Shown: in pieces, positions 47,864 to 59,139 of the stretch
Numbering within the stretch: position 1 is the stretch's first letter
Layout of the letters: each line of letters opens with the position of its first letter
Origin: Halopolyspora algeriensis
GTDB lineage: Bacteria; Actinomycetota; Actinomycetes; Mycobacteriales; Pseudonocardiaceae
Reading direction: 5' to 3'
Length of the DNA stretch: 64,000 nucleotides
NCBI RefSeq assembly: GCF_003337235.1
Contig: NZ_QPJC01000007.1
Span: 160,662 to 224,661, forward strand
The notes under the pieces: model-generated
The model's input: the letters and a program-made list of their open reading frames with translations, nothing else
What the model was told of the DNA's origin: nothing
The model's database searches: none
Made by a program: the position numbers and the translations under genes

Positions 47864-49441
47864 CTACGGCTGCTGCGGATCGGGGGCGCCCTCATTTGAG
47901 GAAACTTCCGCCGCTGTCTGGCCGCCGAGCGCGTCGGCGACGGCGGCGAACTCGGTCAGTGCCGACTGCAGGTCCTCGACGATCTCGGCGGCGATGACCT
48001 CGGGCGGCAGCAGGGAGTCGGTGTCCTCGGCGGATTCGTCGGCGACCCAGCCGATCAGGTCGAGGTTGACCTTGTCGCGGGCCAGCAGCTCGTCGTGGTC
48101 GAAGACGCGGACGCGCTCGTTGTCGTCGCGCTCCTCCGGGCGTTCGGCCGAGCGGTACCAGGCGACGAAGTCGTCGAGATGTTCGCTGCGCAGCGCCTTG
48201 GTCTTCAGGGTGAAGTGCTGGTTGGTGCGGAAGTCGTAGACGGCGAGCTTGCTGGTCAGCGCCCGGCCGGGTGTGGGGGTCCTGGAGTCGAAGAACAGCA
48301 CATTGGCCTTGACCCCGCCCGCGTAGAAGATGCCGGTGGGCAGGCGCAGCAGGGTGTGCACGTCGTAGTCGTGCAGCAGGTTGCGCCGCACGGTCTCGCC
48401 CGCGCCGCCCTCGAACAGCACGTTGTCGGGCACGACGACGGCCGCGCGGCCGGGGATGTCGAGCTGCTTGGCGATGTGCTGGACGAAGTTGAGCTGCTTG
48501 TTGGTGGTGGTGACCCAGAAGTCCGTGCGGCTGTAGGCCACGTCTTCACGGCTCGCCTTGCCGTCCTCGCCGATGACGGTGATCGAGGACTTCTTGCCGA
48601 ACGGCGGGTTGGCCAGCACCAGGCTCGCCTTCCTGCCGCCCTTGGCCAACGCGTCGGTGACGTGGACCAGTTGCTTGCCGTTCCAGGAGCCGATGCCGTG
48701 CAGCAGCAGGTTCATCGCGGCCAGACGCGCGGTGCCGTGCACCAACTCGGTGCCCCAGATGTTGCCCTCGGAACGCTTGGAGGTACCGAAGAAGTCTTCC
48801 CACTGCGCCCGGGTGAGCTCGCTGCCGTATTCGGCGGCGATGTGCTCGTAGGCCGCGAGCAGGAATCCACCGGTGCCGCAGGCCGGGTCGGTGATCGTGT
48901 CGCGCGGAGTGGGCCGGGTGCAGCGCACCATCGCCTCGATGAGCGGGCGCGGGGTGAAGTACTGGCCGGCACCGGTTTTGGTGTCCTCGGCACCTCGGGA
49001 CAGCAGCTGCTCGTAGGCGTCGCCCTTGACGTCGGTGCCCTGCAGCGACCAGGTCTCCTTGTCGATCAGCTCTTTGACCAGCCGGGACAGGCTCGCCGCA
49101 GTTTGGATCTTGTTCTGGGCCCTGCCGAAGACGAGGTTCAGCGGGCTGCCCGTGGCCTGACTACCGAGAGCCGACAGCAGCTTCTCGTAGTGCTGCTTGA
49201 GGTCTTCGGCCTTTTTGTCCTTGAGTTTTTGCCAGCCGTACTCCTGCCAGTCTTCCGGCAGGATGTTCTCCGCGCTCAGCGGGTTGGCTGCCTTCTCGTC
49301 GGCGATCTTGAGGAACAGCAGGAACGTCAACTGCTCGACGTAGTCGATTGTGGACACGCCCTCGTCGCGCAGCACGTCGCAGTAGCTCCACAGCTTGTCG
49401 ACGAGCCTGCGGGTCTCGGCCTGTGCGTCGGCGGCGTTCAC
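47864..49441 (-). CDS. hsdM: Type I restriction-modification DNA methylase subunit (HsdM)
   Basis: A 525-aa N6-adenine methylase. The N-terminal HsdM domain (LWSYCDVLRDEGVSTIDYVEQLTFLLFLKIADE) precedes the catalytic domain with SAM motif DPACGTGGFLLAAYEH (near 187) and catalytic NPPF (LANPPFGKKSS, near 279). GTG 49441 has GGAGG 5 nt upstream. In a type I system HsdM needs HsdS for specificity, and HsdR cuts. Neither is next to it: the stop is followed by a STAS gene and the upstream side holds a DUF397 gene. It is full length, so it may act alone or with distant partners. Confidence 0.92.
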   Translation of the reverse strand: MNAADAQAETRRLVDKLWSYCDVLRDEGVSTIDYVEQLTFLLFLKIADEKAANPLSAENILPEDWQEYGWQKLKDKKAEDLKQHYEKLLSALGSQATGSPLNLVFGRAQNKIQTAASLSRLVKELIDKETWSLQGTDVKGDAYEQLLSRGAEDTKTGAGQYFTPRPLIEAMVRCTRPTPRDTITDPACGTGGFLLAAYEHIAAEYGSELTRAQWEDFFGTSKRSEGNIWGTELVHGTARLAAMNLLLHGIGSWNGKQLVHVTDALAKGGRKASLVLANPPFGKKSSITVIGEDGKASREDVAYSRTDFWVTTTNKQLNFVQHIAKQLDIPGRAAVVVPDNVLFEGGAGETVRRNLLHDYDVHTLLRLPTGIFYAGGVKANVLFFDSRTPTPGRALTSKLAVYDFRTNQHFTLKTKALRSEHLDDFVAWYRSAERPEERDDNERVRVFDHDELLARDKVNLDLIGWVADESAEDTDSLLPPEVIAAEIVEDLQSALTEFAAVADALGGQTAAEVSSNEGAPDPQQP

Positions 49442-49523
49442 CGGTTCCTCCAGAAAGGTCGAATGAGCAGGAAGCTACCACCACGGAGTGCTGCGCAAGT
49501 ATCAATACCGGGCGGCAGGCCGC

Positions 49524-49754
49524 TCAGCGCGGGTCGAGGTCGCCGCTCTTGAGCGCGCCGACGAACGAGGCCCACTGCGCACGCCCGAACGCGAGTGCCG
49601 GACCGGACGTGTTCTTGCTATCGCGAGTGGCGACGACACCAGGCACAAAGACGACTTCAACACAGTTACCGTTCGGCGCGCTGCGCGAGCTTTTGCGCCA
49701 TGCGGCGGCCGAAAAGTCGGTATTGAAGTGGGCGTGCCCGCCTGCTTGGCTCAC
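49524..49754 (-). CDS. DUF397 small protein
   Basis: A 76-aa protein with the DUF397 signature WRKSSRSAPNGNCVEVVFV and the C-terminal FGRAQWASFVGALKSGDLD. DUF397 proteins are paired with Scr1-type XRE regulators in actinomycetes, and some pairs influence differentiation. GTG 49754 overlaps the XRE stop as GTGA, so expression is coupled. Confidence 0.92.
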   Translation of the reverse strand: MSQAGGHAHFNTDFSAAAWRKSSRSAPNGNCVEVVFVPGVVATRDSKNTSGPALAFGRAQWASFVGALKSGDLDPR

Positions 49755-50608
49755 GTCAGCTCCTTCGCAACCTTCCCGATCAGCTCGCGTGTCCGGTCGG
49801 GATCGGCCGCTCTTGCACGTAGGTGGTCGAACAGTTCGCGGTACCAGGCTACGTCCGGCGGTTCGTCCAGAAATAGGCCGCCGTGGGCGTCGAGGTAGGC
49901 CACATCGATGTTCTCCGTACCGGGGAAACCGAGCACGATAAAGCCACCGGTCACAGCCGGGTGAGCACCTGCATCGAAGGGGAGCACCTGGATGACGACG
50001 TTGGGTTCCGAGGCAACGTCGGCAAGGTGGTCGAGCTGTAGGCGCATGACGCCATTGCCGCCGAACGGTCGGCGAAGTGCGGCCTCGTCCACGATCGCCC
50101 AGACCTTCGGCGGCTGCTCACGATGAAGCAACTCCTGCCGGTTGGTACGAACAGTGACCTTGCGTTCCACCTCGTCGTCGGTCATACCTGGCGACGTACG
50201 GATCACGGCTCGTGCATACGCCTCGGTCTGCAGTAGCCCCGGTACGAGCTGTGGCTCGAAGTTGGAGACTTCGGCCGCGTCGGCTTCCAGACCGACATAA
50301 CCGTGAAACCATTCCGGCAGCAGGTCGGCGTAGGAATTCCACCAGCCCTTGCCACGTGAACCGCGCGCCAACTCCAACAGCGCTTCCGCATCGGTGCCGG
50401 TAACGCCGTACAGCTCCAGCAAAGCCCGCACGTCGCCGATCCGGGGACGCTGTACCCGGCCGCGTTCCAGCCGCGAGACCTTCGGTTGGGAGAGATCGTC
50501 GAGGCGGTTACCGGCTTCTTCCATGCTCAGTCCCGCATTCTCGCGGAGCCGTCGCAGCTCGATCCCGAGCCGGCGGCGACTGACCATCGAGCCGCTGCCG
50601 TTCGTCAT
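49751..50608 (-). CDS. Scr1-type XRE transcriptional regulator (HTH + DUF5753)
   Basis: A 285-aa protein with an N-terminal XRE helix-turn-helix (residues about 12-70; LRRLRENAGLSMEEAGNRLDDLSQPKVSRLERG) and the DUF5753 effector domain (GWWNSYADLLPEWFHGYVGLEADA, FEPQLVPGLLQTEAYARAV). This architecture belongs to actinomycete developmental and stress regulators that control the neighbouring DUF397 gene. It is divergent from the 107-aa gene at 50834. Confidence 0.93.
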   Translation of the reverse strand: MTNGSGSMVSRRRLGIELRRLRENAGLSMEEAGNRLDDLSQPKVSRLERGRVQRPRIGDVRALLELYGVTGTDAEALLELARGSRGKGWWNSYADLLPEWFHGYVGLEADAAEVSNFEPQLVPGLLQTEAYARAVIRTSPGMTDDEVERKVTVRTNRQELLHREQPPKVWAIVDEAALRRPFGGNGVMRLQLDHLADVASEPNVVIQVLPFDAGAHPAVTGGFIVLGFPGTENIDVAYLDAHGGLFLDEPPDVAWYRELFDHLRARAADPDRTRELIGKVAKELT

Positions 50609-50833
50609 GCGCTGTCCCTCCGTGTTCGAGGCGCCGTTGGAGCCTGCCTGATCCCCTACGCACTGAATCAGAGCAGTCTACTGAGGAACATCATGTTCAC
50701 CTATACGGAGTACTTCACAAACTGAATGATTCACTTCTAAGGTATTGATCATTGAATGAAGCGGAAGCATAGATCACATGACGGCTTCCACGGTCCAGTG
50801 ATCATCACTACAGCAGGCAGGAGCGATCGGTCG
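50609..50833. promoter_or_regulatory. AT-rich divergent spacer with possible XRE operator
   Basis: The spacer between the XRE gene and the next gene is strikingly AT-rich at 50670-50765. It contains the palindrome TGAATGATTCA (50723-50733) and a second TGAATGA (50753-50759) 30 bp away, a three-turn spacing. These are candidate XRE operator half-sites. -10 and -35 elements cannot be assigned reliably. Confidence 0.4.
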
Positions 50834-51157
50834 ATGTGGCTGAAAGAGCTGAACGCCGAAGTACGGACCAGGCTCGACACCTTGGACGGCATCGCCGCCG
50901 AGGGCAGTGAGCACGCCGTGGTCCGGATAGGACGCACGGAGATCCCGCACCTGGTGGCGACGGTGCGAACACTGATGAACGAACACCAGCCCGGCGAGTA
51001 CGGCGAGTGCCGGGTCTGCTCACGGCAGCGGCGGCGTTGGCTGAAGCCGTTCCGGCGTCCGAAGGCCCCGTGCCGGGTCTATCTCGCCGCCCGCCGCGCG
51101 CTGCTGGACGAACGCAACCCCGCCATCGAACGGGGCACCAACCGGACCGCGAGCTGA
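50834..51157 (+). CDS. Hypothetical protein with CxxC motif
   Basis: A 107-aa protein starting MWLKELNAEVRTRLDTLDG, with a possible zinc or structural motif GECRVCSRQRRRW and a second Cys in APCRVYLAARRALLDE. The frame is open 26 codons upstream, but the ATG at 50834 has GGAG about 11 nt before it. Similar small proteins occur next to XRE/DUF397 pairs, so it may be part of that locus. I do not recognise a function. Confidence 0.6.
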   Translation: MWLKELNAEVRTRLDTLDGIAAEGSEHAVVRIGRTEIPHLVATVRTLMNEHQPGEYGECRVCSRQRRRWLKPFRRPKAPCRVYLAARRALLDERNPAIERGTNRTAS

Positions 51158-51859
51158 CACGCCCACAAACCCGGCCGGTTCCCGATCCTCCCCGACCGCG
51201 CGGGAACCGGTCTCCCGGCCGGAGGTGCACGGCCGTGCCCCCGAGCGGCTGTGTGCCTCCGGCCGTCCCCGGTGGCCCCACGAACGACCGGGTCACGAGG
51301 ACTGCGGCCCCTGCCCGATCGGCACCGCCCACTCCGGAAGCGCCTGCCCGCATCCCGGCAGCCACCTACCCCGCCGACTGCCGAGCACGAGACCGGCGGC
51401 AGGGCCCCGTGCGCTGTGCCACGCCACCGGATACGCCACCGGGAGAGTGTGCGCACCGCCGTACCGGGTCCCTGCCGCCGGATACTGCAAGGGTCCGCCC
51501 GGGCGTGTCAGCTGCCCGATCCCAGGGCGTGGTGTCACCCCCGGACGGGAAAATCCCCCGCAGGAGCAGCCTCGCGTGCCACAGCCGAGATCGCCAGTTG
51601 AGGCATGTTCCGCTGGACCGCACCGGCGGTGTTCGCAGCGTGGGTGTGCCCACGAGAGGCCGGAGCCCGACGGGCAGCGTGCTGGTCGGGCAGGCGGGAC
51701 GACCGGTCGGCCTGCGGCATGCCGCGGTGCCGGTGGTGCGGCGGTGGTGCCGTGGTGATGAGGTTTCTTCCTCGTGCCGTGCTCGATGCCACCCGGCGCA
51801 TTGTTGCGGCGCCGGGTGATCGGCCCGGCCGATGTGCGGGCTTGCTCGCCCAAAACGCC

Positions 51860-51893
51860 ACCGGCTGCCCACCCGAGTGGATGGGCAGCCGGT
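51860..51893 (-). terminator. Terminator of the left cspA
   Basis: A perfect 12-bp stem (51860-51871 and 51882-51893) with a 10-nt loop lies 22 bp past the cspA stop. A related hairpin follows the other cspA copy. Confidence 0.8.
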
Positions 51894-51915
51894 GAACGCA
51901 GAGGCTGAGAGGGGC

Positions 51916-52116
51916 TCAGACCCGGACGGTGCTGGCCTGCGGTCCCTTGGGGCCCTGGGTGACCTCGTAGGTCACCTGCTGGTCCTCCTCGAGAGTGCGG
52001 AAGCCACTGGCGTCGATGGCCGAGTAGTGCACGAACACGTCCGGACCGCCCTCATTGGGGGCGATGAAGCCGAAGCCCTTCTCGGCGTTGAACCACTTCA
52101 CGGTTCCCTGTGTCAT
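51916..52116 (-). CDS. cspA: Cold-shock protein (CspA family), copy 1
   Basis: A 66-aa OB-fold RNA chaperone: [37 protein letters not shown]1 (KGFGFI) and RNP2 (VFVHYS) are intact. AAGGAGA lies 5 nt before ATG 52116. Its mRNA would have a leader of about 170-190 nt, very similar to that of copy 2. The protein differs from copy 2 at only about five positions. Confidence 0.96.
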   Translation of the reverse strand: MTQGTVKWFNAEKGFGFIAPNEGGPDVFVHYSAIDASGFRTLEEDQQVTYEVTQGPKGPQASTVRV

Positions 52117-52535
52117 GTCTGTCTCCTTCGGGGAGCTGGGGTGTGACGAGCGCCCACACCGTGTGGACACCCGGGCCGGGATCTCGAACGGCAGCTACTC
52201 CAGCATCAACCAAAGACAGCAGCGCGCCCGCACCAAACCTCTGAGCGAGCGTGCACAAACACGAACCCAGAAATACAACGACCACCCGTCACTCTACACC
52301 CCGGACACCGCCGGCACGAGGCAGCACGCCGTCGATTTCAGCCGGACGCCCCGGAGCCGGCGGCCCTGGCTCGCGGCGAGGTAGCGCTCGCCCACGGAGG
52401 CGTCAGCGCGCCGCGCCCGTGGAAGTCGGTGCTCTACGTGCGCGATCCGCTCACCGACTGCCTCGGACCACCCTGCCTCGACGCCCGCACCGCCACGACC
52501 CGGACTCGTCCCGCGGTGTCCGCGAGGGCCTCAGC
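52117..52535 (-). promoter_or_regulatory. Long leader of the left cspA
   Basis: The 419-bp spacer between cspA and the UvrA-like gene has no supported gene. Its first 190 nt upstream of the cspA ATG are shared with the right copy, including a 34-nt block with no mismatch around 52200-52240. A long conserved leader is typical of cold-shock mRNAs whose structure changes with temperature; that role is inferred. Confidence 0.55.
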
Positions 52536-55004
<2,469 letters not shown>

Positions 55005-55253
55005 CGTGTCTCCCTCTGTGCCGCGGGGGCGCCTTCGCGTTCACCGGCTGGTCGCCCGGCTCTCCATCCAACCAGTTTCGAGCACCACGTCCGGTTCTCC
55101 TTGCTCGGCGCGGTCGCGGCAACCTCATGCGATCAGTGCTCGGCATGCGCATGATGTTCTGCAGCCCCGCCTTGTCGGCAGCCCCCACGTGGCCCGGCTG
55201 CCCTGCCCGGACGGGGACGATCCCGCCGCGCGCCGACTGGAGGCCTGCACACG

Positions 55254-57107
55254 ATGAGGTTGCCCTCGCCCACCTCCACCCGAGCTCTGCCGCGGGCGGT
55301 GCAGGCGTTTCTGACCACCGAGGCGGGCGGCACGCTGCTGCTGCTGGCGGCGACCGTGATCGCGATCGTGTGGGCCAACTCCCCGTTCGCCGCCGCCTAC
55401 GAGGCCCTCTGGCACACCCCGCTGGCGGTGCGCATCGGCGTGCTGGAGTTGGAGCTGGACCTGCGGCACTGGATCAACGACGGGCTCATGGCCCTGTTCT
55501 TCTTCGTCATCGGCATGGAAGTCTCCCGCGAATTCACCCTCGGCGAAATGCGCAACCGCAGCATGGTGGCGGTTCCGCTGCTGGCCGCACTGGGAGGGCT
55601 GTCGATTCCCGCGGTGCTGTATCTGGCGGTCAACGCCGGGAGCCCGACAGCGATCGGGTGGGGCATTCCGATGGCCACCGACACCGCGTTCGTGCTGGGG
55701 GTGCTGGCGCTGGTCGGGCCGCGGTGCCCGGATCCGCTGCGGGTGTTCCTGCTGACTCTGGCCGTCGTGGACGACGTGGGCGCGATCAGTGTCGTCGCGA
55801 TCGTCTACACACGGCAGCTGAATGTCTCCGCGTTGATGGTCGCTGCCGCGTTGTTCGTGCTCGTGCTGGTGTTGCGGCGGGCCGGCATCGGGTGGGCTCC
55901 GCTGTTCACCGTGCTCGCGCTGTCGATCTGGGTGTTCACCGTCGAGTCCGGGCTGCATCCCACGGTCGTCGGGCTGGCCCTGGGCATCCTCGTCCGCATC
56001 TACACCCCGCCGGATGTGCGGGTGCTGCGGGTCGGCGAGCTGGCCCAGGCCTTCACGCGCAACCCCACGCCGGAGCGCGGGCGGGAGACCCGACGTGAGC
56101 TGCAGGCCGCGGTGCCCCCGAACGAACGGCTCCAACTCCACCTGCACCCGTGGACCAGCTATGCCGTGATCCCACTGTTCGCGCTGGCCAACGCCGGGAT
56201 CCCACTCGGGGCGGACACGCTGTCGCGGGCGGTGACCTCACCGGTGACCCTCGGCATCGTGCTCGGTTTGGTGGTCGGCAAGTTCGCCGGCGTGGCCCTG
56301 GGCAGCTGGGTCGGGCTGCGGTTCGGTCTCGGGGCGCTTCCCGGCCAGCTGGTGTGGGGCCAGCTGCTCGGCGGCGCGGCCCTGGCCGGGATCGGATTCA
56401 CGGTGTCGTTGTTCATCACCGAGCTGGCTTTCGCCGACGAAGCACTGCGCAACGAGGCGAAGGTCGGCATCCTCGTGGGATCGCTGCTGGCCGCGGTCAT
56501 CGGGCGGGTGATCTTCTGGCTGGCCTGGAACCGGGGAGCGGTGTGCGCTCCGCCCGGCGAGGACATGTCCGCCGAGCAGTTGCCGGACACGCTGGCCGAG
56601 CCGGTCTCCGACGACGATCACGTCCTCGGGCCGCCGACCGCCTCGGTCACGCTCGTGGAGTACGCGGACTACGAGTGCCCCTACTGCGGCGGCATGCATC
56701 CAGTGGTGCGGGACCTGCGAGCGCGGTACGGGGATCGGTTGCGCTTCGTGTTCCGGCACTACCCGGTCGACGCACTGCACCCGAACGCGCGCAAAGCCGC
56801 ACTCGCCGCGGAGGAAGCCGGTGCCCGAGGCCGGTTCTGGGACATGCACGAGCAGCTGTTCACCCACCAACGGCAGCTGGACACCGACGGCCTGGCAGCC
56901 CACGCCGAGCACATCGGCCTGCCCCCGGACGCGGTCACCAGCCGCAACGTGCGCAGGCACCTCGACCGGGTGGAGGCCGACATCGCCTCGGGCCGCGCCA
57001 GCGGTGTGCGCGGCACCCCCACCTTCTTCGTCAACGGGCAGCGCTACACCGGCGACAACAGCGCGACAGCATTGGCAGCCGCGATCGAGGCCGCCATGGC
57101 CGAGTGA
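55254..57107 (+). CDS. nhaA: NhaA Na+/H+ antiporter fused to a DsbA-like thioredoxin domain
   Basis: A 617-aa fusion. Residues 1 to about 425 are an NhaA antiporter with twelve membrane segments: LMALFFFVIGMEVSREF, the Asp pair in LTLAVVDDVGAISVVAI, and IPMATDTAF. Residues about 440-615 are a DsbA/thioredoxin-like domain with active site CPYC at 475-478 (YADYECPYCGGMHP) and a cis-Pro loop GVRGTPTFFVNG. This fusion is known in actinobacteria. It would exchange Na+ for H+; the thiol domain probably faces one side as an accessory redox module. GGAGG lies 10 nt before the ATG. Confidence 0.93.
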   Translation: MRLPSPTSTRALPRAVQAFLTTEAGGTLLLLAATVIAIVWANSPFAAAYEALWHTPLAVRIGVLELELDLRHWINDGLMALFFFVIGMEVSREFTLGEMRNRSMVAVPLLAALGGLSIPAVLYLAVNAGSPTAIGWGIPMATDTAFVLGVLALVGPRCPDPLRVFLLTLAVVDDVGAISVVAIVYTRQLNVSALMVAAALFVLVLVLRRAGIGWAPLFTVLALSIWVFTVESGLHPTVVGLALGILVRIYTPPDVRVLRVGELAQAFTRNPTPERGRETRRELQAAVPPNERLQLHLHPWTSYAVIPLFALANAGIPLGADTLSRAVTSPVTLGIVLGLVVGKFAGVALGSWVGLRFGLGALPGQLVWGQLLGGAALAGIGFTVSLFITELAFADEALRNEAKVGILVGSLLAAVIGRVIFWLAWNRGAVCAPPGEDMSAEQLPDTLAEPVSDDDHVLGPPTASVTLVEYADYECPYCGGMHPVVRDLRARYGDRLRFVFRHYPVDALHPNARKAALAAEEAGARGRFWDMHEQLFTHQRQLDTDGLAAHAEHIGLPPDAVTSRNVRRHLDRVEADIASGRASGVRGTPTFFVNGQRYTGDNSATALAAAIEAAMAE

Positions 57108-57131
57108 ACGGCGCCGGGCCGAGGCGCCCGT

Positions 57132-57683
57132 TCAGGCTTCTTCCGGCGGGGGGACGCCGGGCAGCTTGCCGGTGCGCGCGCTGATCAGCACCACCGCCGC
57201 ATACGAGGCGAGCACCCAGCCCAGTTTCTCGGCACGCTCGCCGAAGGTCTGCCGCCGGTCGGAGTACAGGTTCAGGGCTGCGAAGAATTCCTCGTCCCGG
57301 TAGAGCTGAAAGCCCACCATGCTGCCGATGCCCAACGCGCGGGCCTGCGGGATGTAGGACGGCCAGCGGGTCTCGGTGGCGAGATCGCCGCTGCGGTAGA
57401 ACCGGTTGTGCCAGGAACCGGCTTGCAGAGCGGCATCGAAGCACGGGCCCTCGCGCAGCCGGCCCTGCGCCTGGTCGGAGTCGTGGACACGCCGGCTGGA
57501 GGCCGCTATCGTTTCGACTCCCCGTTTGCGGTACAGCAGCAGGATGCCGGCGTCGTCGCAGCCGTCGAGGTGCCGCACGGCCTGCTCCACGGCCCGATCC
57601 AGCACGGCCTGCTTCGAGGTTTGCGCGGTCAGATCCCGAGCGAGGTCGGCGAAGAACTCCAGGGACGTGTCATCGATGGCCAT
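57132..57683 (-). CDS. GAF-domain protein lacking ANTAR
   Basis: A 183-aa GAF protein (MAIDDTSLEFFADLARDLTAQTSKQAVLDRAVEQAVRHLDGCDDAGILLL). It is a clear paralogue of the GAF region of the next gene (58659 down to 57937), yet it runs straight from the GAF end ISARTGKL into PGVPPPEEA, resembling that protein's extreme C-terminus TGELPGASPPESG. The ANTAR helices between are absent. It may be a GAF-only modulator. ATG 57683 has GAGGAAG upstream. Confidence 0.85.
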   Translation of the reverse strand: MAIDDTSLEFFADLARDLTAQTSKQAVLDRAVEQAVRHLDGCDDAGILLLYRKRGVETIAASSRRVHDSDQAQGRLREGPCFDAALQAGSWHNRFYRSGDLATETRWPSYIPQARALGIGSMVGFQLYRDEEFFAALNLYSDRRQTFGERAEKLGWVLASYAAVVLISARTGKLPGVPPPEEA

Positions 57684-57936
57684 GGCCGGCAGCTTCCTCT
57701 TCCTCACCGTCGAGCTTGCCCCGCAGGCGTCCAGGGCGGGCGCGGCGGCAGGTGGCCACCACACATTCCCTTTCTCCGGCATACCAGCGGCCCGGCCGCA
57801 ACGCAGTCCCACATCCCCGAACGGGCTCCCGAGCGCCGAACAGCCGGCGACACCGGCTTTGGGGCGCTTGGCCTTCGGCACGCCGGTCCGGTCAAGGCCT
57901 CGCCGGTGGAATCCCCAGCCTGCGAGGCCGCTCCGC

Positions 57937-59139
57937 TCAGCCGGATTCCGGCGGGCTCGCTCCGGGGAGTTCGCCGGTGCGCAGGAAGGTTTCGGCCACG
58001 GCGTGCAGCTTGCGGTTGTTGTCCTGCGAGACCCGCTTGAGCACGGCAAAAGCCTGATCGTCGGAGAGTCGGTAGCGCTCCATGAGGATGCCCAGGGCCT
58101 TGCCGATCTCCTCGCGAGTGGCGATGGCGGTGCGCAGTTGCTCGTCGGTGCGCGCGCTGGCCAGGGCCACCGCCGCGTGCGAGGCCAGCACCCAGCCCAG
58201 ACGCTCGGTCCGCGCGTCGAAGGCGTTGCGCCGGTGGCCGTACAGGTCCAGGGCTCCGAAGACCTCCTCGTCGCGGTAGAGCTGAAAACCCAGCATGCTG
58301 CCGATACCGAGTTCGCGAGCCCGCGGCATGTAGCACGGCCAGCGGGTCTCGGTGGCGGTGTCGTCGCTGCGATAAACCCGATTGCGCCAAGGCGTGGTAT
58401 CCAGGGCGGCATCGAAGCACGGCCCCTCCTGCAGCCGGGCCTGGGCCTGGTCGGACTCGTGGACGAGCCGACTGGAGGCCGCCGCAGTGCCGACCTTTTG
58501 TTTGCGATGCAGCAGCAGAATGCCCGCATCGTCGCAGCCGTCGAGGTGCTGCACGGCCAATTTCACGACCTGCTCCAGCACGGCCTGTTCCGAGGGCTGC
58601 GCGGCCAGCTCCCGAGCGATGTCGGCGAAGACCTCCACATCCGTGTCGTCGGCGGCCATGGCTGCTGCTTCCTCTCCGTCGTACTGCCACCTCCGAGCAT
58701 GTTCCGGAGCGGGCTCGGCCCGGTCCGGGGTTTGCGGATCCGCGTTCAGGGCGTCGGCAACAGTGCTGTACCAGGACAGCACAGCATCCAATTTGGCGAT
58801 GCGCAGCGCACGGGCCACTCCGTGATCGTCGGCCACCAGCCGCAGTTCGAGTCCGCGGTCCTGGGCACGCAGGTGTGTTTGGGTCAGCAGTTGCAGGCCG
58901 GGCACACCGAGGAATTCCACTGCGGACAGATCGACCACCACCACCCGCACCGACGCCAGCAGGCGAGGGGCGAGAACCTCCTCGAAGTGGGCCACGGTGG
59001 CCTCGTCGATCTCACCGGAGGCGGCGATCATCACCGCATCAGCCCGCGGGTGCGTCACCTGCAGCCCCAGCGTGGCTCCGGCCACCTCGAGATCGTCCGG
59101 TCCCGATACGTCCTCGGGCGAGGGCTCGCGGATGCTCAT
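57937..59139 (-). CDS. STAS-GAF-ANTAR signalling protein
   Basis: A 400-aa fusion. The N-terminal STAS domain (about 15-125) includes VVVVDLSAVEFLGVPGLQLL. A GAF domain (about 160-320; LDGCDDAGILLLHRKQKV) is followed by a C-terminal ANTAR RNA-binding domain (about 330-385; LRTAIATREEIGKALGILMERYRLSDDQAFAVLKRVSQDNN). ANTAR proteins bind paired hairpins in nascent RNA to prevent termination. An internal ATG at 58659 with GGAGAGGAAG upstream begins MAADDTDVEVF, aligning with the start of the neighbouring GAF-only gene, so a shorter GAF-ANTAR product is also possible. Main start ATG 59139 has GGGAGG. Confidence 0.9.
   Translation of the reverse strand: MSIREPSPEDVSGPDDLEVAGATLGLQVTHPRADAVMIAASGEIDEATVAHFEEVLAPRLLASVRVVVVDLSAVEFLGVPGLQLLTQTHLRAQDRGLELRLVADDHGVARALRIAKLDAVLSWYSTVADALNADPQTPDRAEPAPEHARRWQYDGEEAAAMAADDTDVEVFADIARELAAQPSEQAVLEQVVKLAVQHLDGCDDAGILLLHRKQKVGTAAASSRLVHESDQAQARLQEGPCFDAALDTTPWRNRVYRSDDTATETRWPCYMPRARELGIGSMLGFQLYRDEEVFGALDLYGHRRNAFDARTERLGWVLASHAAVALASARTDEQLRTAIATREEIGKALGILMERYRLSDDQAFAVLKRVSQDNNRKLHAVAETFLRTGELPGASPPESG

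Larger units (their letters stand above)
51610..52308. repeat. Left copy of an inverted duplication carrying cspA
   Basis: Read on the minus strand from 52308 to 51610, this segment matches 60283-60962 on the plus strand: cspA leader, coding region, hairpin terminator and about 250 bp beyond. The coding part has about six mismatches in 201 nt by my reading; the leader and distal part are more diverged. No insertion-sequence hallmarks are visible. The adjoining stretch 51158-51609 and the distal repeat hold only Arg/Pro-rich shadow ORFs. Confidence 0.75.

Noticed and set aside
51158-51609. Plus- and minus-strand ORFs of 100-270 codons downstream of the CxxC gene
   Set aside because: Arg/Pro-rich composition on both strands, no start with a ribosome site and no recognisable motif.
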